This document shows, piece by piece, positions 1-8,000 of a DNA stretch of 24,461 nt. The notes under the pieces are model-generated. The model searched no databases. It was not told the DNA's origin and worked only from the letters and a program-made list of their open reading frames with translations. Within the stretch, counting starts at the first letter, position 1. Each line of letters starts with the position of its first letter. Location: assembly GCA_041618535.1 (NCBI GenBank), contig JBFKFP010000024.1:1-24461 (forward strand). Reading direction: 5' to 3'. Position numbers and translations under genes: made by a program. Source of the stretch: SHLJ01 sp041618535 (lineage in GTDB: Bacteria > Bacteroidota > Bacteroidia > Flavobacteriales > Flavobacteriaceae).

Positions 1-668
1 GTGCAAGCGGATCGGGAAAGACGGTATTCATTAAATGCCTCTTGGGCCTGTTCAATTATGACGATGGCTCCATTTCGTATGATGGAAAGATTTTCAGCGA
101 ATTATCCCGCAATGAAAGACGAAACCTCAGGTCGGAAATCGGAATGGTGTTCCAGGGAGGCGCCCTCTTTGATTCCATGACCATTATGGAAAACGTCATG
201 TTCCCTTTGAAAATGTTTACTGCAATGTCAAAAAGCGAGATGGAAGACCGTGCAGATTTCGTTTTAAATCGGGTTAATTTACCGGATGCTCATTACAAAA
301 TGCCAAGTGAGGCCTCAGGAGGTATGCAGAAACGTGTGGCCATTGCCAGGGGAATAGTCAATAATCCCAAATATCTCTTCTGCGACGAGCCTAACTCGGG
401 ACTGGACCCCAATACTGCTATCGTGATCGATAATCTAATTCAGGAGATCACGGATGAATATCAGATGGTAACAGTGATAAATTCACACGACATGAATTCA
501 GTAATGGAGATAGGTGAAAAGATCGTCTTCCTTAAAAATGGCGTGAAAGAATGGGAAGGCTCAAAAAATACCATCTTTAAAACCGACAACGAGGCGGTTA
601 CGGATTTCGTTTATTCTTCTGAATTGTTCAAAAAGGTGAAGCTGATGTATTTGGACGAAAACTCCTGA
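1..668 (+). CDS. MlaF-like ABC transporter ATP-binding protein (5' end missing)
   Basis: The reading frame is open from the left edge (first full codon at base 3), so the start lies outside the window. The visible protein begins inside the Walker A loop (ASGSGKT), followed by a Q-loop (MVFQGGALFDS), the ABC signature (SGGMQKR), Walker B (YLFCDEP), the D-loop (SGLDP) and the H-switch (NSHD). GGALFDS after the Q-loop and SGGMxKR are typical of MlaF/Mkl-type ATPases, which power lipid transport between the inner and outer membranes with an MlaE permease and an MCE-domain substrate-binding protein; those partners would be expected just upstream. An internal TTG at base 42 is not a credible start because it would remove Walker A. 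The stop codon directly abuts the stop codon of the opposing gene. The ABC ATPase assignment is firm; the lipid-transport role is inferred from family resemblance. Confidence 0.88.
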   Translation, partial: ASGSGKTVFIKCLLGLFNYDDGSISYDGKIFSELSRNERRNLRSEIGMVFQGGALFDSMTIMENVMFPLKMFTAMSKSEMEDRADFVLNRVNLPDAHYKMPSEASGGMQKRVAIARGIVNNPKYLFCDEPNSGLDPNTAIVIDNLIQEITDEYQMVTVINSHDMNSVMEIGEKIVFLKNGVKEWEGSKNTIFKTDNEAVTDFVYSSELFKKVKLMYLDENS

Positions 669-2183
669 TCAGTCTAAGCGATTAACAAATATAGTGTCCT
701 TTGTTTTCAGGACCTCCCGCAGCCAATTTGCCAGATCCCTTTCTCTTCGCTGCCTGATACTGTCGGTAATATTTGAATTCCATTTTACCTGTGCCACCTT
801 GAGTGTATCGATTTTGATAAAATCCTGGGATGCAAGCACTTCTGAATAAGCGAAATACTCCAATTCACGGAAGCGGATCTTGGCATCCTTCGCAAGCACC
901 GAAAAGGTTATCCCTGTCTCTCCGCGTTGCTGTTCCATCTGAAAGTTCAAATCGGAAATTTCCTGTTGGAGGCCCTGAATTTGAAGTTGAAGGCCATTGA
1001 TCACATTGCGAGACTGAATCAATTCATCCCTTGCATCGCTGTATGCCGTTGAAATCAGTTCATAACTCTTCATGTCACTTCCCTTGATTCTCGGCTCATA
1101 ATCGCGTATATTGGTATATAGGGGATTATTTTTTATCTCGTTGATAAGGTCATTTTTGGTGGGTTCTGTTATCTCGTTAAGGAAGCTCAGCAAGATCTCT
1201 TTCTTGTTGTAATCCACTTCATACCTGAGCAATTCGAGGGATTCATTCCCCCTGATCTCGTTGGTTATAAACTTAGAAATCTCGCTTCTTTGCTTACTCT
1301 CCTTATAAACATTGAGGAATGTCCAGATTGCAGGGATCATTATAATCACTGCTGTAAGCATGGCCATTCTTGCAATGAATTTTCTTTTTCTGGAGTTCGC
1401 ATATTTCAGCATGGAGAATCGCAAAACCTTGAGGACCAGGAAGGTCGCAAGGGCTATAAAAATAGTATTGATGATAAAGAGGTACATGGCACCCAAAGCG
1501 TAGGTATAACCAGTTGAACCGGCAGTCAGACCCGGTTCCGCCCCTTTTGCAAGTCCGTAGCCTACCGTACACAAAGGTGGCATAAGTGCTGTCGCGATAG
1601 CCACACCAAAGATCACAGAAGCAATTGTGCCCTTTTTTGTTCTCGCAATAATAAGGGCTAATCCACCAAAAAATGCGATCAGCACATCCCTGATGTCCGG
1701 CCTGGTCCTTCCTAGTAACTCTGAGGAATCCTCACTCAAGGGGAAAAACTCAAAGAACAAATAAGCGGTTAGCACACTCAAGACGACCATCACCGCAAAA
1801 TTGATGAGCGATTTTCTCAGGGTGTAAATATCGTTAATGGCAATAGACATTCCTATTCCGAGAATAGGTCCCATAAGAGGGGAGATTAACATGGCACCTA
1901 TCACCACGGCCGTTGAATTGGCGTTCAATCCGACCGAGGCCACAAAAATAGAACAGATAAGGATCCATGCCGTAGCTCCTTTAAATGGAATATCAGCCTT
2001 AATAGCCTCAATGGTGGCATCGCGGTCGGTGTCCTTGCGGAAACTGAAGATCTCGGTAAGAAAGTTCTTGGTACTCTCCACCAATCCTTTTGCATCATCC
2101 TTTACGGCCTTTTTCGACTGCTCAACCTTTTGGTCATCGTCCTTCTCTTCAGCCTCGGAAAAACTAAATTTACTTTCCTCCAT
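669..2183 (-). CDS. DUF389 family multipass membrane protein
   Basis: This 504-residue protein has a charged cytoplasmic N-terminus (about residues 1-65), then five or six hydrophobic segments between about 68 and 290. The first is followed by the motif STAVVIGAMLISPLMGPI, which with the later ATALMPPLCTVG is characteristic of the DUF389 (TIGR00341-type) hydrophobic domain. After the last segment there is a soluble part of about 200 residues with a likely coiled coil near 385-420 (repeated Q/L/I/E spacing). The function of the family is not established. It begins 2 bp after the stop of the manC-like gene and is probably the last gene of a three-gene operon. No terminator is visible at its 3' end, which touches the convergent ABC gene. 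Family assignment is confident, role unknown. Confidence 0.85.
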   Translation of the reverse strand: MEESKFSFSEAEEKDDDQKVEQSKKAVKDDAKGLVESTKNFLTEIFSFRKDTDRDATIEAIKADIPFKGATAWILICSIFVASVGLNANSTAVVIGAMLISPLMGPILGIGMSIAINDIYTLRKSLINFAVMVVLSVLTAYLFFEFFPLSEDSSELLGRTRPDIRDVLIAFFGGLALIIARTKKGTIASVIFGVAIATALMPPLCTVGYGLAKGAEPGLTAGSTGYTYALGAMYLFIINTIFIALATFLVLKVLRFSMLKYANSRKRKFIARMAMLTAVIIMIPAIWTFLNVYKESKQRSEISKFITNEIRGNESLELLRYEVDYNKKEILLSFLNEITEPTKNDLINEIKNNPLYTNIRDYEPRIKGSDMKSYELISTAYSDARDELIQSRNVINGLQLQIQGLQQEISDLNFQMEQQRGETGITFSVLAKDAKIRFRELEYFAYSEVLASQDFIKIDTLKVAQVKWNSNITDSIRQRRERDLANWLREVLKTKDTIFVNRLD

Positions 2184-2185
2184 AA

Positions 2186-3265
2186 TTAACCATATGATTC
2201 ACCGAAGCGATCTTTAACATTAATAAGAATTTGCTTGATATCCTGTTCCTTTGCCTTGGGGACTACCAGTAAAACCTCATCATGATCAACAACGATAAAA
2301 TCGTGCAGGTCTTCAATTACCACGATCTTGTTATCGGCTGTCCTGATCATATTTCCACTGGCATTCTTAAGCATAGTCCGGGTGTTGACCACTGCATTTG
2401 AAGAATTGTCCTTATTCAGTTTGTCATACAGGCTTCCCCAGGTCCCGAGATCGTTCCAATCGAATTCGGCCGGGAGGACATAAACTTTTTTACTGTGCTC
2501 CATAATGGCATAATCAACTGAAACATTTTCAGCTTTTGGATAATATTCAGCGATAAAAGTATCTTCGTTCGGGGTGTTATATGCCGGTATCCCCTTTTCA
2601 AACAATGAGAACATCTCTGGTTGAAAATTGCGGAAAGCATCCAGGACAGATTTAACACTCCAGACGAAGATACCTGCATTCCACAGATAATTGCCCTGCT
2701 CCAGAAAGCGTCTCGCAGTTTCATAATCTGGCTTTTCCATAAACCGGCTTACCGGTTTTATCCTTGATGCCTTGCCTTTGTCATATTCTATATAACCGTA
2801 TCCCGTATTTGGAAATGTGGGTTGAATACCAAGAGTGACCAGTGCATCCTGTTCGGCAGCGAATTTAAAGGATTCCTCTACATTCCTCTGAAAACCTTCT
2901 TCATCTTCTATCCAGTGATCACTGGGAGCAACGATCATAACCGCATCAGGATTGATCTTGTTAATCTTCAGGGCGGCATACAAAATACAGGGGGCCGTAT
3001 TCCTCATGGCAGGCTCAAGAACAACCTGATTGGCCCCGATAGAGGGCAATTGTTCCTGTACCAGCCTGTCATACTCTGCGTTGGTAAGAATATATATCTG
3101 GTTCCCGGGAATAAATTGTTCGAGCCTGGAAAACGTAGTCTGCATAAGGCTTTTGCCCGTTCCCAGCATATCGTGGAATTGTTTTGGAAAGGCCCTTGTA
3201 CTCACAGGCCAGAAACGTGAACCCACTCCTCCGGCCATTATGATCGCAAAATAGTTTGTATTCAT
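2186..3265 (-). CDS. manC: Mannose-1-phosphate guanylyltransferase (GDP-mannose pyrophosphorylase)
   Basis: This 359-residue protein is the nucleotidyltransferase-only form, without the isomerase domain of the bifunctional enzymes. It would convert mannose-1-phosphate and GTP to GDP-mannose and pyrophosphate in the cytoplasm, supplying polysaccharide or glycan synthesis. Visible motifs are the nucleotide-binding signature AGGVGSRFWPVS (11-22), EPAMRNTAP (84-92), PNTGYGYIE (152-160), the FMEKP motif (175-179), WNAGIF (195-200) and DWNDLGTW (269-276). The ATG overlaps the stop of the upstream sprT-like gene in the sequence TAATG, implying translational coupling, and DUF389 follows after 2 bp. 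The GMPP-like family is clear; sugar specificity for mannose is inferred from the RFWP-type signature. The symbol is the usual one for this enzyme, not proof of orthology. Confidence 0.88.
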   Translation of the reverse strand: MNTNYFAIIMAGGVGSRFWPVSTRAFPKQFHDMLGTGKSLMQTTFSRLEQFIPGNQIYILTNAEYDRLVQEQLPSIGANQVVLEPAMRNTAPCILYAALKINKINPDAVMIVAPSDHWIEDEEGFQRNVEESFKFAAEQDALVTLGIQPTFPNTGYGYIEYDKGKASRIKPVSRFMEKPDYETARRFLEQGNYLWNAGIFVWSVKSVLDAFRNFQPEMFSLFEKGIPAYNTPNEDTFIAEYYPKAENVSVDYAIMEHSKKVYVLPAEFDWNDLGTWGSLYDKLNKDNSSNAVVNTRTMLKNASGNMIRTADNKIVVIEDLHDFIVVDHDEVLLVVPKAKEQDIKQILINVKDRFGESYG

Positions 3266-3864
3266 TATTTATCTATTAACTGAACTTCAGCATTGGGATT
3301 GAAAAGATACAATTTTCCGGTTTCAATCTCAATGCATTCTATTCGTTTTACACGCTTTTGTCCTCTTTTGAATATCCTCCCGTTATATAAACGAAAATTT
3401 TCGCCTATCGCTATTTCATGAACGAAATGAAGGTCATTAGCAGGGTCGTATTGCTTCAATGCTAGGGCCAATTGATGATCGGTGTCACTACTTGCCCTGG
3501 GATTCTTGAAGTGCCTGGCCAAAAGAGGGAGGAGATCATTGGGAAAAACCTCCGGATTCAAAAATGGCAGCATCAATCGCTGAAATGTATATTTCCATTC
3601 TTTCCCATGGGGCTTGATATGTCTTCCAAACTTTTGAAACGCCTCGTAATGCGCAATCTCATGGACCAGGGTGATGAGGAAGCGATAAGGATTTAAATTG
3701 GCATTTACCGTGATCTGATGACCACCATCTGGCAATGGACGGTAATCTCCGTGTTTGGTAACCCTGGACCTGGAAACCTTTACGGTAAGCTGATCATGAA
3801 TCAGCAACTTATCAACGCCCCCGATTGCCGCTGGCGGAATGAAGGGATTCAAATGATCATACAT
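3265..3864 (-). CDS. SprT-like zinc metalloprotease-fold protein
   Basis: This 199-residue protein contains the zincin motif HEIAH (68-72) and, 14 residues later, HGKEWK (86-91), the order seen in SprT/SprT-like proteins, where a downstream histidine completes the zinc site. The C-terminal third is rich in basic and beta-type residues, but the four-cysteine zinc ribbon found in many SprT proteins is absent: only one cysteine (IECIE) remains. The bacterial family is poorly characterised; eukaryotic relatives cleave DNA-protein crosslinks. It is the first gene of the sprT-manC-DUF389 run and is divergent from the PLP-enzyme gene across 48 bp. A minus-strand TAnnTTTG match ends 5 bp before the ATG. 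Start choice: the ATG at 3864 is the only good start after the divergent gap. Fold assignment is good, biological role unknown. Confidence 0.8.
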   Translation of the reverse strand: MYDHLNPFIPPAAIGGVDKLLIHDQLTVKVSRSRVTKHGDYRPLPDGGHQITVNANLNPYRFLITLVHEIAHYEAFQKFGRHIKPHGKEWKYTFQRLMLPFLNPEVFPNDLLPLLARHFKNPRASSDTDHQLALALKQYDPANDLHFVHEIAIGENFRLYNGRIFKRGQKRVKRIECIEIETGKLYLFNPNAEVQLIDK

Positions 3865-3912
3865 GGGGCAAAAATAGAAATAATACTTATATTGAATACA
3901 TAAGAACCCACT

Positions 3913-5001
3913 ATGATCCGTGTTCCCTCACTTATTTTAGATGAAGCCCGATGCCGAGCCAATATCAGGGCTATGGCTGAGAAATCCAGGGCTCTTCGAT
4001 TAAAGCTGCGACCACATTTTAAAACACACCAATCACTTGATATCGGCAGGTGGTTTGCAGACGAGGGAGTAGAATGTATAACTGTGTCTTCGGTTGGGAT
4101 GGCGAAATACTTTGCCCCCGCCTGGAATGACATTACTATCGCATTCCCTGTTAATCTCAGGGAAATAGAGGATATCAATTCACTTGCGAAGGTGATTTCA
4201 ATCAATTTACTGGTTGAATCAACAGAAACCATAAACTTCTTAAATTCCAATCTCAGCCACCATGTAAATGTTTTCATCAAGATTAATCTTGGAAATAATC
4301 GTGCCGGGCTTAAACCCGATAATCACGAGTACATTTCAAAACTTGCAAATGATATCCATAAGTCTGAAAAAATGAATTTCCTGGGGTTTTTGGGTCATGC
4401 CGGACAAACTTACGGATGCCGGTCTGCAACAGAGATCAGGAACACTCATCGGATAGCCAGAACTCAACTTGTCGAGCTCAAGGAAAAATATAAAGACAGT
4501 TACCCTAATATTCAAGCCTCATACGGCGATACGCCTTCTTCCAGTGTTTGTGATGACTTTGAAGGAATTGATGAGATAAGGCCGGGTAATTTTGTATTCT
4601 ACGACCTTATGCAAAGTCAGATAGGGTCTTGTACTCCCGGGCAAATAGCGGTGGCCCTGGCCTGCCCGGTGGTTGCCATCCATCCTGAAGACAACGAAAT
4701 TATCCTTTATGGGGGTGGAATTCATTTATCCAAGGACCGGCTAACAACTGTTAAGGGAGACGTTTTCGGACAGGCTGTGAAATGCGGAACTAACGGATTA
4801 GGATCCATTATTAATGATTGTTATCTCATAAGTTTATCTCAGGAACATGGGGTTTTAAGAGCGAGTCCGGAATTTATAAGAACATGTAAAGTAGGTGATC
4901 TCGTTCACATTCTGCCTGTTCATTCCTGTATGACGGCCAACCTGATGAAATCTTACCGAACCACAAATGGGAAAACCATCTCCATGTTCACTCCTTATTG
5001 A
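3913..5001 (+). CDS. DSD1/D-threonine aldolase-type PLP-dependent enzyme
   Basis: This 362-residue protein has the fold-type III (alanine racemase-like) barrel typical of eukaryotic-type D-serine dehydratases and D-threonine aldolases. The N-terminus has PSLILDEA and then RPHFKTH (33-39), whose lysine (K37) should form the Schiff base with PLP. The C-terminal HSC (H337, C339) matches the His/Cys pair that binds zinc in the D-serine dehydratase (DSD) subgroup. The likely reaction is dehydration of a D-hydroxy amino acid to a keto acid plus ammonia, or a retro-aldol cleavage; sequence reading cannot separate these. The protein is cytoplasmic, with no signal peptide. Its last 14 bases overlap the convergent haloperoxidase gene, and no terminator lies between. 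Family confident, exact substrate not. Confidence 0.85.
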   Translation: MIRVPSLILDEARCRANIRAMAEKSRALRLKLRPHFKTHQSLDIGRWFADEGVECITVSSVGMAKYFAPAWNDITIAFPVNLREIEDINSLAKVISINLLVESTETINFLNSNLSHHVNVFIKINLGNNRAGLKPDNHEYISKLANDIHKSEKMNFLGFLGHAGQTYGCRSATEIRNTHRIARTQLVELKEKYKDSYPNIQASYGDTPSSSVCDDFEGIDEIRPGNFVFYDLMQSQIGSCTPGQIAVALACPVVAIHPEDNEIILYGGGIHLSKDRLTTVKGDVFGQAVKCGTNGLGSIINDCYLISLSQEHGVLRASPEFIRTCKVGDLVHILPVHSCMTANLMKSYRTTNGKTISMFTPY

Positions 5002-8000
5002 CGAGGAGCAATTCGGAACGATCGGCCCAGTTTAAGATATAGATCCCCGTGGCGGTTCCAGCGGGAACGCGCAGTCTGGTATAACCATTCTGTGCATCGT
5101 AATTTATTTCACTGAATGGAATTCTCCTTCCCGTCATATCAAAAAGGTAGAAAACTTCTGATGGTGATGTATTGGTAATAGTCACTTCTCCTTCGATGAC
5201 CGGATTCGGAAAGACCCTTGATGGTTGATCCGGATTGGAAGGAGGGTCGCTGTAAAAATAAGGAACGGCGTAAGCGAAGGCTTCCCGGCCAACCTTTTCT
5301 CCTATGCGCCTGCCCGGGATGTCATCGGCAGGGGGATGAATTCCTCCCCAGATCCTGGACAAACTGCACTGGTCTGAAGCGTCCCGATATGTTGCCCATT
5401 GCAATACAAGATCGACAGAAGGTCCATCTTCAAATACGAGGAATTCATTTTTTCCAGCCGTAAATTCTCCTAAACCACCCGGAAAAAAGGCATCTCCTGT
5501 AATTAAGGTCATCACTTCGGCTGCCGCCCGCGAATAGGTTGAATGGCCTGAAACATAGCCGGCAAAGGGGGGAGTTACAAAGGTCGGTCTCTGGTATGGC
5601 CACCAGTTTTCGGCTAATATCCAGCCCACTCCGGCCTCATCGGTTTCCGTGTTTTGGATGTAGTCATGGCCTCTCCATGTGTAAACCTTTATCTTTCCGA
5701 TATTCTGATTGAAAAATCCAGCAAGGGGATCACCGGCTTCAACCAGTTCTATATAGCCATCGACAAGCGGAATGCCCTCCGGATGGTAGTTAGGAAGTGC
5801 CTGGTCACTGCTCTGACCTTTGTCTGCCATGTATCGTATTGCTGAAATTGGCCTGATATAATCATAATATCCTTTAATGCTCCATGCTGAAATTGCCGAA
5901 TCATGCATTGCACCTCCCATGATGAAATAGGCCTTGACATCCCATTCCAGCGGGTCGAGTATCTCCCCTTCTCCAGCAAAGCGTTTTTCAAATTGAGGAT
6001 TGTCGTTCACATAATTCAGGATGGTAAACCAATGTCCCGGTGGTGTTTCAGAATCAGGTCCGTCAGCCCAGAACTCTGCCAGCACCCTTGTATAATCACC
6101 CCTCGGTACAATCTGAGGCTCGTAGGGCATTCCGGTTACCGGGTTAATGGCATGGCCGGTTCCTATATCACCGCCCTCGAAGAGATCATAAAAATCAGGA
6201 AAGTTCATGAATGTACCAGGAAAATCGGAAATATTTATATTCCCTATTGATGCCGGTGAAATGTCCCACATTACGCCATCATCAGGGCTCAGGTGAGACC
6301 CCCAGACCGAGACCAATGAGAATCCCCACTTATAAGCCTGGCTTGAATCCTCAAATCCTGTAGACTCAAGGTAAGGAGGCTCAGGGGGGTTGTTCCAAAC
6401 CGAATAGGTATCACCATCGCGGCTTAATTCCGATAGATCCCCATCACTCATGGCAAATGGCAGTACATCTCCCCATTCCGGGCTCAGGAAGGGGATTTCG
6501 GTCCCATCCACCGGATTCCCGCTCTGGTCGATAAAGGAATCAAGGCTCAATGGCTGCCACCTGTTAGGATCAATAATATCAGGATTTCCTGCAAGTGCCG
6601 GGGCTAAAACCGGATTGACCGGTTCATAATAGGCATTGTCATAATCGGTCTGCTCCCTTGAACCATCCTGGTGGCCAAAATTAATAATAGTCTGAGCAAT
6701 GTAGTTGCCAAGAGCAGCGGGATTGCCAAACTGGTACAAGGTAGAGGTCGCTAATTCGGTTTCATACCCCAGCTGCTCCATGATGAGATCAAGCCTGTCC
6801 TGAATGGATTCAGCATCGGGCGAGTTTTGAAATCGATGAGAAAGCAACCTGTACATAGCATAGCTCATGGCTTTTTTCCTTGATGATTCGACATCTTCAA
6901 GTGAGGTGAATTCAACCAGTTCACTGCTAAAACCGTTAACTTCATTCCCGATAAGATACGGCCTCGCTTGTTCATCATAAATGGCCCAGGCGTCATACAT
7001 GGCAATGCTGGAATGAAACAAATTACGAGCGTGAACCGTCGGCCGGGCAAAATCGCCGCGGATAGCCTCTAACAGGGCCTCATTCCATATACGCGCAATC
7101 GATTTATCCGAATCTGCATCATTGACATTCAGGCTTACCTCTAATTCAACATCAAGTCCAAAACATTCGGAATTATTTTCTCGTACCCTTACAGATCCAC
7201 TCTCCTCAAGCCCCCATTTCACTGAAATGCTCCCTGTTCCCTGACCGCTGAGAATCTGTCCGCCATGAACCGTCCAATTTGCCGCAGATCCGTCAGCTAA
7301 AGGATAATTATAAGACTCCGTGCTCAGAAATCCGGAGGAGGAAGGACCGGAAATTGTCGCCGGCGGCAAAAAAGTGCAACTGCCATCATCAACGGTGGCC
7401 TCAGGATCGTATGAACAGGATTCGGGATTGGTACAACCATATATCTTTATGCTGGGGCCAACATCGAGAAGTTCAATTCCCTGACCTTCGACCGCCCTGT
7501 AAACCGAATTCGTTTGCAGAGCATTATAAGTTTCCTGGATTCCGGAGGGCCATTCAATCTGCACTTCAACAACCTGCTCATCTGTATTCAATCCGAAATG
7601 AACCGGTTGCAGGCTCTGTCCTAAGAATCCGACCCCGGAATAATATCGTTTCAGACTTCTGTTTTCCGTTGTTAATGTTACAATCGTACCAATCGCATCG
7701 CGGTTCGAAACAGAACCTTCGAGATCCAGTTTAAACCAACTCAAATCTGCTGGCTGATCGAAATTCAGAAGTTTATTCTCATAGAAGATAGATGGTTGAT
7801 CGGTGTTTGTTACGAACAGATCAATATCCCCGTCATTGTCATAATCAAAATCAACGGCCTCAACACTCATTGTAAGATCATGAAGCTGCACCTCTTCCGA
7901 GGCTTCGATAAAGGTATTTTGCCCCTCTTCATTCATGTTTCTGTAATACACATTGTATTCGGTGCTTCTGAGTTCAAATTCATATCCGTTAACCACAAAA

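Noticed and set aside
1303..1572. Minus-strand 89-codon frame inside the DUF389 gene
   Set aside because: It is a frame-shifted shadow of the membrane domain, which is intact in the main frame.
3869..3876. Exact TAnnTTTG (TATTTTTG, minus strand) before the sprT-like gene
   Set aside because: It is so close to the ATG that the transcript would be nearly leaderless and no TTG box is present; kept only as a note in the gene entry.
3849..4280. A 143-codon open frame on the minus strand across the sprT/PLP-enzyme boundary
   Set aside because: It is antisense to the strongly conserved N-terminal region of the PLP enzyme, including the lysine motif, and would cover the divergent promoter region.
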